Part shown: positions 23,984 through 34,878 of the stretch, piece by piece
How positions within the stretch are numbered: position 1 is the stretch's first letter
Layout: every line of letters begins with the position of its first letter
From: Dysidea avara
Taxonomy: Eukaryota > Porifera > Demospongiae > Dictyoceratida > Dysideidae
DNA length: 64,000 nucleotides
Assembly (NCBI RefSeq): GCF_963678975.1
Contig: NC_089274.1
Span: forward strand, 24,327,133 to 24,391,132
Direction: 5' to 3'
Notes under the pieces: model-generated
Told to the model about the DNA's origin: nothing
Databases searched by the model: none
Seen by the model: the letters and a program-made list of their open reading frames with translations, nothing else
Translations under genes and position numbers: made by a program

Positions 23984-24223
23984 ATGTCGACAAAGTCAGA
24001 GGTAGTGTGTAACTTGTTGTTAGCTAACTTATATTGTGTATCTACGTGTGCGCCTTTAGGAATAAATTGTTCAAAAAGAGCGGAGTGAAGATGCCGATTA
24101 GTGTAAAAGCAGGCACCACCATTGCAGCGATGTGTATAAGGTAACAGCTGTGTTCCGTATTATGTGTGCTGTAAGACTAGTGTGGTTCACTCGGTATTGA
24201 TGCACAGGAAAAGTTGCTTTTAA
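23984..24223 (+). CDS. Possible tiny three-exon gene, unrecognised
   Basis: A model joining 23984-24006, 24060-24140 and 24208-24223 stays in frame and gives 39 residues starting MSTKSEVVNKLFKKSGVKMP and containing VKAGTTIAAM. Its introns are 53 and 67 bp, typical of this genome. KAGTTIA loosely recalls the KTGTTIAG start of catalytic proteasome beta subunits, but nothing more of that family follows. The first donor (GTGTAA) is weak; the stronger donor GTAGTG would hit a stop at once. It may be a chance model or the severed 5' end of a gene. Confidence 0.2.
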
Positions 24224-24320
24224 ATTTATAAGATTCCACAGCAAACATTGTCACGCATATAGTGCAATATGACAGGTTCATGATTAGTGGGGAACTGGAG
24301 GCCTAGTGACAAGCTACATT

Positions 24321-24703
24321 AGGCCACTCCAAATAAATTCTCTGTTTCCCGTCCACCGCCCGCATCTAGTTACTGTCAGTTCTAAATATTCCATTATTCT
24401 GTATTCTTCCATTATTTTCCGGTTATTGTTGCATACTGACAGGCTCACTTGAAACCATGTCAGCTCACGTGTCAGCAGTGCTATCAAGTCGGCACAAACT
24501 TCATGTTTGTGCTATTTTTGCAACTTAAAAAGGAAGGAACAAGCTTAAGCATGCTTTTATGCAGTTTATTAATGGTCGTACCAGGAAAATAATGGCTTGA
24601 AAGCTGCCAATCTTGTAATGAAATAATGGAAATGGACCGCCCGCCCGCATGCAAATATTCTTGAGTCCAGGACGGGAAACAGAGAATTTATTTGGAGTAG
24701 CCT
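24321..24703. mobile_element. MITE with AGGCCACTCCAAAT ends, copy 2
   Basis: Starts AGGCCACTCCAAATAAATTC and ends GAATTTATTTGGAGTAGCCT, both inside a TTA../..TAA setting. Same family as 22914-23241. Confidence 0.8.
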
Positions 24704-25499
24704 AATACTCACGATAAACAAACAAAAAAAAGCATCCACAATACGCATGCACGAGACATATAGTTGTCAAATTACACAAATACAACTAAATGTCAGTTCA
24801 GTCTTAGCCCACTCTGTCATTCATGCAAGGGTTTTACTGGCCACTGCTTGGAAGATATTCCAGAACATTCCATAGGTAGCTGGCGAATCTCTTAAGAATT
24901 GTTGTTCACTGGCTGGTTACTGCCTGCTCTTGTTTCAACACTTCTAAATGGCTAAAGTTTGTAACATGCCAATTGGTGTGACCATTAGCAGTTCGAATAC
25001 TGGCTGGTCTTGTAAGACCACATCCCCATTGTAAGTCCTTCAAGATAGCTAATCGCCACTTTATCATGGATGATTACCACATCACTAATCTTTATGGTCT
25101 CTTTGTCAGATATACTGTTCTCTCAATGATGTGATATGTTCTTTTTTCCGTTGTGTCCAAAAATCAAGGCATGGGCTATGGGTTTCTTACTGGAGTGTGG
25201 TGTAGCCATCACTATCATGGTAGTCTTTGTCAATGATTTTGTCATCCATAGCTGTACAGTATTATCATCCTTCCTTAGAGGAGATGAGATGGTGTTAAGG
25301 GTGTGGGTTCATTCAAGTCTGTATTAATATAAGTTAACTGTCGGTTGTTAAGATGAGCTTTGATGTACAATCAGCATCTGTATGTAAGCTAGACTGGGTG
25401 ACAAATGTCCAACCAAACGTCTTCTTCATGACACTCTTTGCTAAGCCAATAAGATGTGCTATACCAAGGGACGCAGTAGGAAATAAACGTCTACTCCAC
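24704..25499. other. Intergenic, nothing recognised
   Basis: No exon or element can be supported beyond short AT-rich open frames. Confidence 0.4.
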
Positions 25500-26007
25500 A
25501 TTAGTGTTACACCGATAATTGGATTAGTGTCAAATCGGAACCGATATTGGGCATTTTCGGGGGGTAGCCAGCACCCACGCAAAAACCCAACATGGTGTAC
25601 AAGAGTCCCAATATTTAAGTATTTCAAAATATTTCTGTATTTAAAATATATTTGTAAATACAATGTAATTCTAATTTCAATTTTTATTGTGATGCCTTGA
25701 GTTTTTGCTAAGGAACACCTGAGAGAGTAGCTGACAGGGATCAGAGGGACTTCAGAAGAGACACAGGTGTAATTTGCACTGTCAATTTGAAACGTATAGA
25801 GTGGCGACTGTAATTGAACTCATGAATGGATGAAAACTAGAATAACCTATTTTTTACTTGGTTCTGGATTTGGGATCTCTAAATATTTAATGGATTTCTA
25901 ATTGGATTTCTCAGATAGCGTACAAGAGTAGACATTGGCTACACCTCGGGCATTTTGGTATTGATTGATATCGGTTATTTAGGTATTCTGATACTGATTA
26001 ATAGCCT
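25500..26007. mobile_element. Remnant of a hAT-type element with CACCGATA-like ends
   Basis: The left side reads TAGTGTTACACCGATAATTG followed by CCGATATTGGG; the right side reads TATTGATTGATATCGGTTAT and ATTCTGATACTGATTAATAG. Ends beginning TAGxGxTGCACCGATA are usual in hAT non-autonomous elements. Boundaries are approximate. Confidence 0.4.
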
Positions 26008-26443
26008 CTCGCCATCATCATAGCTATCATCATAAATGCTATGCTAGCAAAACTTGGTGTATAGCAGGCTGGAGTTAGTGTTGAGCATTATTCTAGCATA
26101 AAATGTGCAAGATTTGTTAAACATTGAGCAACTTGTTTGCATGAAAAAGATCAAAATGCTCTAGTAGAACAGTCACTGCACAATAAATCCTAATAGAGCA
26201 GTCACACATAGCTAACTTGAGGATGCATTACTATTTTATTATGTTGTGCAATAATGCATATTGATTCTCAGATTTTGTAATTCTTCAATTATGTTGCTAT
26301 GCGCTGCTAAGGAAGCACTTGTTAAACGAACCGCTTTTAACAACATTACGTACAGAAGTATCTTCTAAACTGTTTCATGGTTTGACTACAGTGTTTTTTC
26401 CTGCAAATTCTCTTGATAAAGCCTCAAAGCTGTTCTTATTTTT

Positions 26444-26498
26444 GTTTGCGTACACCCCCTTTCCAACTTGAAGGGATGGAAAAGGGGTGTACGCAAAC
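26444..26498. repeat. Perfectly sized small hairpin, 22-bp stem
   Basis: GTTTGCGTACACCCCCTTTC.. pairs with ..GAAAAGGGGTGTACGCAAAC, 21 of 22 positions, around an 11-nt loop. It stands alone with no similarity between the flanks. Confidence 0.8.
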
Positions 26499-27270
26499 GC
26501 TATTCCTGGTAGTCTGAGGCCTGCACTGTTGTTTCTTAATTGTTAGAAAATGGTATGTTAGCAATGCTTTGAAGTTTGATTAAAATAGAAGTTTCTTATT
26601 AACGAAGAGACTCCACCACAAGTCTCTTAGTACTAAGAGACTCATGGCTTATCCACGACATTTAATTAGTTATCCACACCAAGAATTTATTGTTAACCGC
26701 TGAAATATTGTCAACAAAACAATAGCACAACCAAACCAGCATGCTCTTTACCACCCTATTCCGGTGCCAGATGGTTAACTGGAGTGCCAAGGCAGGTATT
26801 GGTGTCTTACTTTCCTAGAAAATGGCTACGTTGCTGTGCGGAATGCCAAAATAAGCTAGCGTCATTACTGTACAGTAATTTTGCTAGCTGTCTTTCTCCA
26901 CTTTCACTTCGTTTAGCTACATGAGGCACGGTGATGTCAATCCATTGATTCTCCCTTGTGGTATAGACTTCTTGAATAGTTGTAAGGATGCTCCAGCGTC
27001 TAGTCAAGCATCTGGTAGCTACACCAATCACGATACAACCTTACAGCTGCTACTGTCACTAATTTTTCACAGATTTCTCTTATTCAAACTGATGCAATTC
27101 TTATTGATAGCAGTGTGCATCACCGATAAAAGTGCCATTTCAGCGACTAAGCCTTGAGAGGAAAGTTAATTAGCTTTCCCATGGCAACCTTGTGTGTAAC
27201 TCAGTCACTAGCGATGGCTTGAGGCATAGCTGTCCTTTTCACTGCTGGCAGACCATTTTCTAAAACGGCG
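26499..27270. other. Intergenic, nothing recognised
   Basis: Contains CAAGTCTCTTAGTACTAAGAGACT (26609-26632), a short palindrome, but no gene. Confidence 0.4.
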
Positions 27271-27427
27271 AGACACTCCAAACTAGCACTTTCGAAGTAT
27301 AAACATCCTCGGAATCGATGTTAGAATGATGCAATAAAAACCTTGGCTCCACCTCAGTTTTCATTGCGTCATTCTAGCACTACCTCTTCAGACATTTATA
27401 CTTCAAAGATGCTAGTTTGGAGTGTCT
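27271..27427. mobile_element. Foldback element, arms of about 65 bp
   Basis: Starts AGACACTCCAAACTAGCA and ends TGCTAGTTTGGAGTGTCT. The arms also share GAAGTATAAA and ATTCTAAC/TAGAATGA-type blocks around a short centre. Confidence 0.7.
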
Positions 27428-27639
27428 TATTATAACTTAAATGCCTGTAAAGCCCGGAGGGAAGGTAATTCACTAAATCTGAGGAGAGTTGCCACACTTG
27501 TATTTCAGACTGCCGAAAAGAAACCACCTCAGAACAAAGTTTACCTGTTAATAAGACTTCATTTCGCTTTACTTCTTACGTAAAAGTTGCTTTTACTTTT
27601 TCACGATTTTGCTCGCGTGGGTGTATACGGACAAACATA

Positions 27640-27680
27640 GATACACACACACACACACACACACACACGCATACACACAC
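27640..27680. repeat. (CA)n microsatellite
   Basis: CA repeat with one GCAT interruption. Confidence 0.9.
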
Positions 27681-28267
27681 ATTTATGAAAACAATTTCAG
27701 TAAACTAGGCGCACCTGGTTAAAAACTATCTACAGATTTTATTCTGTTGCTGTAAAAGGAATAAACAAGCAGCCGGGTGGTAATTGACACTACACAACAA
27801 CTTGTGTTCAGTATCACAACCAGGCAGGTTGTAACAGCAATGTTATTGTATGAAATAAAGCGCTTCGTCTCGAACAAGATAATCATACCCTCTACCATCA
27901 TGTATTGGCTTTGTTATGATGTTAGACAGCCCAGGGGGCATTCTAAGCTAGCTCACCTGGCTTACAATTGTCATACAAGGACAGATATACTAAGACTGCC
28001 ACTTTAATGGCACATGTGATCCAAAACAATGATGTGATTTATTTATGATTGTATCATCTGTTCAGTGCAAAAGACAATCTGGGAATTTCTATTTCTCACT
28101 CTTATAATCATGATTTAACTACAAATACCTTGTCATTCATATAGCCGGTAAATGCTGTAATCACTGACAACGTATTCAAGGCTCTGTAAAAAAATACAAA
28201 ACCTTTTCCAAAAAATGAAAATTATCACATAAATTCTCTCAACAGATAACCTGGTAGTTTGAATATT
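27681..28267. other. Intergenic, nothing recognised
   Basis: No gene or clear element. Confidence 0.4.
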
Positions 28268-28805
28268 TATAGTGGTGCTTGTAACTATTGATTGTGGATT
28301 TCAGTTTACCAGTATTTTATCAAGTATAGCAGCTATTGGAAGTAAGCATAGCCTGATTTTGAACTTTGTGGTATACATTAGTGCAATGAGCCTTATCCAA
28401 AATTACGTCACAACAATACAAATGGCCGCTGTAGCGTTGGGACTCTTGTAAAATTTATATAGGAAAAAAAATTTTGAACAGCAATCTCGGCCAAGAAGGA
28501 AGATGTCAAGCTCTAACCAGCAAGTGTGGTTATAAATTAGCTGAGAATAGGAATCTAGCAAATCAGCCAAAAATATACTTGTATGTACTTATTTTAATGT
28601 CTTATAGCCATACCTGGTATATGCTCTGAGATATTGCAGTTCAAAAATTTTCTCCCCATAGTTGCCCATACAAATTTTACAAAAAGTCCTCCCACTACAG
28701 CAGTGATTTTTATGTCTGTGACGTAATTTTGGATAAGGCTCATTGTGGATCGACGAAATTTTAATAAGCTAAAACCCACAATCAGTAGCCACAAGCACCA
28801 CTATG
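28268..28805. mobile_element. Nested pair of terminal-inverted-repeat elements
   Basis: Outer ends: TATAGTGGTGCTTGTAACTA with TTGTGGATTT, against AAACCCACAATCAGTAGCCA with AAGCACCACTATA-like sequence. Inner ends at 28384 and 28745: CAATGAGCCTTATCCAAAAT and its exact inverse, extended by TACGTCAC. The outer end recurs as a solo piece at about 30642 (CAACTGATTGTGGGTTTTAG). Confidence 0.65.
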
Positions 28806-28858
28806 ATAAACAAGGTGAAATGTGTGCATTCAGTCAGTTAGCAGAAAATTCTATATTT

Positions 28859-29482
28859 GTGACCCAGTCTGGGAAAACCAGTATTATCGCCTATTTAAAA
28901 GTATTGAGAAATGTGGTTTAAGTATTTAGTGTGTTGTAACTTGCTAATGGTTGAAGATATGTGTACCAAGTTTTCACATGTTTTATACCAATTCCTTACC
29001 TTTCAGAGTGTCCATTGTGCAAGTAGCCAACAGCTAAGTTTCCCACCATTTTAGATAGTTTTTAAACCAAGGTTGACTGTTTAAACTGAGGTTGACTGTA
29101 TCAGGTGAGCTCCAAAAGGGAAACCCAGAAGGAGGGCAAGAGACTGTTTATAAACTTGAAAAGGAAGACGTAGGGATGAATTAGGCCTACCCATTCAGGT
29201 CTCGAAACTGGCTAAAATGAAAGCACATTTACAGCGCAAGTCTTTATTCAATACCACGGTGCTGTACAGCCACATACAGCCAACCCCAGGCTGGCCAGAG
29301 CTCCATTAGGGCGCCAGACCGCTTGTTTGGATCGCCACTGTGGTTGGGAAAAGCAGGAAAAAGCAGACTACTCAATTCTAGATGATTTTGGTAATGAAAT
29401 TTGATAGTTTATTCATGTAGCTTTGTGTTCATGGTGAAAAATCAAATCTGCTGACAAGACTGGTTTTCTCAGAACCAGTCAC
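28859..29482. mobile_element. Terminal-inverted-repeat element, 624 bp
   Basis: Starts GTGACCCAGTCTGGGAAAAC and ends GTTTTCTCAGAACCAGTCAC. The 46748-47388 element has a related end style (GTGACC..GGTCAC type). No coding capacity. Confidence 0.6.
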
Positions 29483-29529
29483 ATTTTTTGGAAAATGTTT
29501 TGTAAAATTTTTACAGAGCCTTAATTAGT

Positions 29530-29650
29530 AGTTATACAATGGGCATGAGTGTTCTGTCTGATATAAACGCATAAGCATGAGGGCTGTTAGGCCCAAAGGC
29601 GAGTGTGTTTATATAGGCAGAGCATGAGTGCATGTTGTATAACTGTTATG
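29530..29650. mobile_element. Palindromic element, second copy of the 5633 family
   Basis: GTTATACAATGGGCATGAGT..CTGATATAAAC at left is mirrored by TTTATATAGGCAGAGCATGA..TTGTATAACT at right, around a GGGCTGTTAGGCCC centre. Confidence 0.6.
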
Positions 29651-30932
29651 CACCACTCACTGGGGAGAGTCTCACAGGACAGCTGCACTTCTTATAAAGG
29701 CAAGGTTTCTAACATTGATTATGGGTGACCAAGCCAAACATGCGGTGACGTTCCCTCTACAGTACCGCAGCCACCTGAGATATTGCATTTGGCCAAAGCT
29801 AGTATGCTATGGGCTAAAGCACTAACAGCGTTCACTGTTTGGCTCTCAATCATCATGTAGTGCTCAGCATACATGGCCCGTGATTCTCTCAAGAGAAGAA
29901 AAGCAGCTGGACGATTTACGTAAACAAAGCCTAAGTACTGAACAACTACTAGTCTAATTCTTACTCTCTACACTGGCTAAACTTGAATCTAGTGGCAAGA
30001 CAAAAACTGGTTACCACAAGTGAACATAATGGTGAGGATTGTTTAGAATATAATAGTTTTATTGTCTCATTGTTGAGGATGGACTACGGTTTAATCTAGG
30101 CTCAGACTAGTAAGGTATATAAGTATGTTTATATATATGTAGACTAGAATTGTGGCCACTGCATTGCTTTTTTTAAATCGCCATTGGCTGTTTGTTTGAC
30201 AGAGACATTTGGTGACATTATGGCCCCACAATCAACTTTTACATGTTGGGCTATAAATGAATTCAAGTGAACTGTAAGGCGTCTTTCCACCTCTTAGGTG
30301 AAGTGTCATGGTGGTCTCGGCTGCCAGTGCTTGTGCAATGCTGCACAAAACTGCAGCCATCAGTCTGCGACCTGGCCATATAAGCCTGTTTTATTTAAAC
30401 AGTTAAACTACATAACAGGTCATCTACCTATTGCTAGTAGACACTGAGTCAATAGAAACTGCTATGGCTAACCTTAATACCATAGCCACCTTTGATGAGA
30501 ATCAACTTTGTAAGGATATCAAGGACTTCATGCTCACAGCAGAAAGTCTTGCCAAAAATTTTTATAGATGCCTTCTATTATGGAGGATGTACTCTACTTT
30601 GTTGAGATTACTGAGTTTGTTTATATACATGTACATTATACAACTGATTGTGGGTTTTAGTTATTAGATTAATGCCCTCCTAAAATCACTGCAATAAACA
30701 TAGTAAGATTGGTAAAATGCTTTGTGAGAAGATCCATTTAACAAGTTACAATAGGTTTAGGCCTGCAAATTAATATTGATTTAATCAGTTTTCAACTGAT
30801 TTTTACGATGGCCAATTAATTATCATTGTCACTACACACTTGGCAATTAATTCACGGATCACATGATCTACACATGTGAGCTACTCAGGCTTTGTTATTA
30901 AACTTTCTACGGTTTCTCGACAGTTTTTAATA
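29651..30932. other. Intergenic; one exon-like open stretch
   Basis: The frame at 30431-30560 has a coding look (VDTESIETAMANL, FDENQLCKDIKDFMLTAESL) but no confirming splice partner, and I do not recognise it. The rest is AT-rich. Confidence 0.35.
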
Positions 30933-33144
30933 ATGGCAAGTGGTGGTATTGAGTTGAACACTCCTCCAGGAAAGGTAGCACCAGCGTGGACTTACTTTGG
31001 ATACAAAGTAGATGCTATGACTGGCAAGGTAAAAATCTAGTGCTGGTACAAAGCTGATGTGTACACTTTGTATAACAGAAATATTGATCTGTGGTGGTAC
31101 AACAAACCTGTGGAACCATCTGCGAGCAATGCACCCAGTCAAATACAATAAAATATTGAGTCATGAGCCAAGCGGAGTGGGGCAGCCAAGTGTCACTATG
31201 GGTCGTTTCATAGATAAAGTACACGGAGGGTCATGGACTGTTCAAAAACAGCCTCATAACTCAGCCAGAGCTAAGAAGCTAACAGAATCTGTCGCAGAAT
31301 TTATTGTTGGAGACCTGAGGCCAGTGAGCACTGTTGATGGTGATGGGTTTCTAAACCTAATGGAGATAGCAGAACCACAATATGTTGTTCCATGTCACTG
31401 TACCATGGATGCTGTGATTGAAAAGATGTATTGTAGAACCAAACAGAGTGTTTACCAAGAACTGGATGGTGTGTCCTATCTTGGAATGACGATAGACATG
31501 TGGACATCTCGATCTGATGATGGCTACATTTCTATGACTGACCACTTTATTGATAACCAATTGTGATGCATCACAGAAATCTTGTCTCGTGTAATTTTCC
31601 TGGCAGGTATACAGCTGCTAATATTGCCAATGTTTTAAAGGAGTGCTCTAAAGAATGGAATATAGACATCAATGAAAAGAAAGTACATGGTTGTTGTTAA
31701 AACAGACAATGCCCAGAATGTTAGGAATGCTATGATTGACTGTTTGTTGTTGCCAGAAATTCCTTGTGCTGGATACAGTTTAAACCTAGCTGTACAGGAT
31801 GGCTTGGATGTTCAAGAGGTGCACACAGCTTTAGCTCGGGCAAAGAAAATAGTTACACATTTCTACAAGTCAAGGCTTGATTGTGAGGCTTTAAAGAGCA
31901 AGCAGAAACAGCTAGGCCTTTCTCAACATGATCTACCGTATAGCGGAAATTTTTGGCGGGAGAAAATTTTGGCGAATTTGGCGAGCGTGCATTGATTCGC
32001 CAAAATTTTACTCGCCATTTTTCTAAACACTGAAAGTGTAGTAGACGCTGTTCATTAGTGGGTGAATATTGTTACAGCGCAGTGAGTGGTTAGTCTTCCT
32101 ATCCCATTGAATACAGTATGGTTTTAGACTACTAATAGCTCAGGCAGATGGGCAATTCAGCTCAAGCGATTCAGCTCAGTGCCCTCGCCTCGCTTGCCAC
32201 GCGTGTCCCAGTGACTTAGTGAGCTAGTGCATGCTGTTTTAATTACAGCTAGCTATTTGCATAAGAGCGCGTCGATTCGAATGAGAGGCATTGAACTGTA
32301 GTAAGCTTCGTCGCCTACGCAGTCAGATTAAAATTGCATAGGCAAAGTAATGTCATACATTCGCCAAAATATTATTCGCCAATTTCTGCCAATGATCAAT
32401 TCGCCAAAAATTTCTCCTGCCAATATTTTCCGCTATACGGTACTACTTGTAAGTTAAATAAATTACATATTTGTTATTGTTTACAATAAACCATTACAAA
32501 TATGTATAGATTTAAAATTTTTGTTTTAATTCAGATGTGTGCATGAGATGGAATTCTACGTATGCAATGATTGGTAGAGTTATTGAGCAACAGGTAGCTT
32601 TTTCATGCAAGAAGAGAGCTACACTATTTGGAATCCTCTCCAACTGAGTGGAGTATGCTAGAAGATTTGTATCATTTTCTTGAACCATTTAAAGATTCAA
32701 CAGAAATACTTAGTGGTCAGCAATGTTCTACATTGTCATGCATTGGACCAATTTTAGCCAATTTAAAAGAAAGAGCTGAACAAAAGGATGGTGATTCTAG
32801 AGCAGTAAAATCAGTCAAGGCAGCTGTTGATGAGGATTTAAACCAAAGATACTTGTAGCCATCTTTAGTTCTTATGAACACTGCTTCATTCTTAGACCCA
32901 TGATTTAAATCCCTCGCACATTTAAACAGAGCTATGATGGATGGTGTTATTAAACGATGAAGTTTATGAACTCATGAAGATGAACGTCACTATAACTACT
33001 GCTAATGCTGATTCTGCAGATGACTGTGAAGTTGTTGAAATATCAGATGTAGAAAATTCTTCACTTGCTGTGGAGGCTCTGCCTAAGAAAAAGAAAAAAA
33101 TTATGTCCATTGAAAAAGTGCTAGGTAAACAAGTTGATGTTTGA
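30933..33144 (+). pseudogene. Broken hAT (ZBED-type) transposase
   Basis: Starts at ATG 30933 with a BED-finger beginning (APAWTYFGYKVDAM), then a frameshift and the rest of the finger (CGGTTNLWNHLRAMHP). The transposase core follows in pieces: 31057-31566 (SYLGMTIDMWTSRSDDGYIS), 31610-31690 (YTAANIANVLKECSKEWNID), 31672-31930 (VVKTDNAQNVRNAM, PCAGYSLNLAVQDGLDV, KKIVTHFYKSRLDCEALKSK), 32535-32600 (MRWNSTYAMIGRVIEQQ) and 32628-32858 (SPTEWSMLEDLYHFLEPFKD, STLSCIGPILANLKE). The last readable part (32941-33144) ends in KKKKKIMSIEKVLG. At least five frame breaks, an inserted element at 31934-32442 and no C-terminal hAT dimerisation domain: it is dead. Confidence 0.88.
31934..32442. mobile_element. 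TIR element inserted in the hAT transposase
   Basis: Starts TACCGTATAGCGGAAATTTT and ends AATATTTTCCGCTATACGGTA, an inverted repeat of about 20 bp with TA at each border. It splits the transposase frame between QHDL and MRWNST. Several TTCGCCAAAAATT-like repeats lie inside. No coding capacity. Confidence 0.85.
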
Positions 33145-34036
33145 CCATCTAAAACCAGGCGCTGACAAAGCACAACATTATGATTCATACAATCTACCTT
33201 TTCTTTTCGTAGATATTACCTACTTAACAATTACGCTGTTACAAGTGAACACTGAATGGAGTGGATTTACAAGAAGTTGACAATAATACATTGTGCACTC
33301 ATAAAAGTTCAATTTAATGAATGTAAATTAGTTCACATTATGATCCACTGAACTGAATATACAATTCAATTAGTTTTAAGGAATCCCCTAGGGATTGGGC
33401 AGGTACAATATATACCCAACAGAGAGAGATCATCATTAATGAGACAAACAAATAAAAATAACTTACAAATGTGGTGTGTCCTAGGGCACACGCGGCCACA
33501 ACATGGCATACATTGTTGTACCATGATAGTATTTACCTCTGTATATTCATTAGATTCCAGCTACGTCTATACATAGATTGAATTCGCTATAATACCAGCA
33601 ATTACACTGTACATAAGTGTAGCAACTTCAAGTTGAGCTCCAGCCTTAGTATTGTGTAAATCAGAGATCTAGTTAAACACCTGGTTTCTGTCCATCTCAT
33701 TTGAAAGTATCAATTTATTGAAATCACAGATAATAATGAGTGCCAGTGAGCACTTTAAAAGATAATTCACGACTGCTTGAGGGTGTTTAATTGTTGATGT
33801 GGCATTAAGTAGTGCTTAATACGCTTAGCGCTATATGCATGTAACTCTATGATGTAATAGAGACATCCTCTCCTCTGATTGGGTACTATGTCCCCACTTT
33901 TCTGCAACAAACTATGAAACCTTATTATTGGCTACATTAATGTTTCCATAGTTTTGTTTATTCTGCCTTAGTGACAGAGTGAAGTGAGTTCTATTTTTAG
34001 TGAGGTAAAGCTGAATGTTATATATGGTTATTTCAG
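33145..34036. other. Intergenic, nothing recognised
   Basis: AT-rich, between the hAT remnant and the micro-exon gene. Its last part may contain the promoter or 5' exon of that gene. Confidence 0.4.
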
Positions 34037-34037
34037 G

Positions 34038-34878
34038 ATGTCGTCAACTGCTAGTACAATTGAGTGCCATGTAGAGGACGAGGAGGAGATGGAACATTCT
34101 CCTTGAAGGCGTTCTCCCTCTCCAGAGGGCTCTCTCTCCACCAGAAAGGGGTAAAGGTAGGGGACGCAGGAGATGGCGCCGCGGGAGCTGCTCTGCTCCT
34201 TATCACAAGAGAGGTGAAAGGTATGTTTTAAGTTTATAAAGTTGTTCATTAATGTCCTTTCTGCACGCAGGTGGCCAAGAGCTTCAGGAAGGGGGCTCAG
34301 GAGGCCAGTCCCAGGAGCAAGAGCGCCGGAGGGAGGGGGTGGCCCCCCAAGAAGAGGCAGGGGGCTTAAAGGCCCCCTAAGAGGAAGGTATGGTTGTTCA
34401 CTTTTAACTTAACTAATTCTGATATTCCTTCACACAGCTGGGCAAGGGGAGCTCCAAGGTATGTTTTGCTTTGAATACATAATGTATACTTACTTATGCT
34501 TCCCATTTACAGAAGAGCTGGAGGCAGGGGAAGAAGGTGTGTATTTGCTCAAGATTTTATACCTAGTGTTTTTTTAAAAAATAAAATTTATTTATAGATG
34601 GCCACCAGCAAGGAGAATGTCATGGTATGCTGTTGCCTTGAATTTTGTATACACTTACTGGTTTCTACTGTTTGCAGTTTGCATGGCAGAAGAAGGGGAA
34701 GGTATGTTTTGATCCACATTTTGTCCCTATCATTGTTGTTAATTTTTTACCATTCACAGTAGGGGTGGATGGAACAGGTGCGTTTGGTCCCAGTGTTGTG
34801 TATTATGGCATTATTTTTGTCTTTTGTAGCTGGCCAGGAACCCGACCAGCATACTTTAAGCATGTTAACTCAGCTTAG
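34038..34878 (+). CDS. Arg/Gly-rich micro-exon gene, unrecognised
   Basis: Exons by splice signal: first block ending 34220, then 34271-34387, 34438-34458, 34513-34536, 34598-34624, 34678-34701, 34760-34777, 34830-34878. Introns are all 50-61 bp and nearly all start GTATG or GTGxG. Joined, every intron is phase 2 and one frame stays open for about 142 codons from 34075 to a TAG at 34876-34878. The product is rich in Arg, Gly, Trp and Pro: GKGRGRRRWRRG, WPRASGRGLRRPV, PPRRGRGLKGPLRGR, RRAGGRGR, SRGGWN, SWPGTRPAYF. Five exons are only 18-27 nt. The start is unsettled. ATG 34038 opens a different frame (MSSTASTIECHVEDEEEMEH) that stops after 22 codons, while the long frame has a stop just before 34075, where TAG could be an acceptor. 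So either an upstream exon is missing or the copy has a frame error. Could be an RGG-type nucleic-acid-binding protein; that is inference from composition. Confidence 0.5.

Noticed and set aside
25334..25700. Open frames on both strands of about 110 codons
   Set aside because: They overlap a hAT-like remnant and show no domain or splice context.
32964..33188. Minus-strand 74-codon frame
   Set aside because: Shadow of the last readable part of the hAT transposase.
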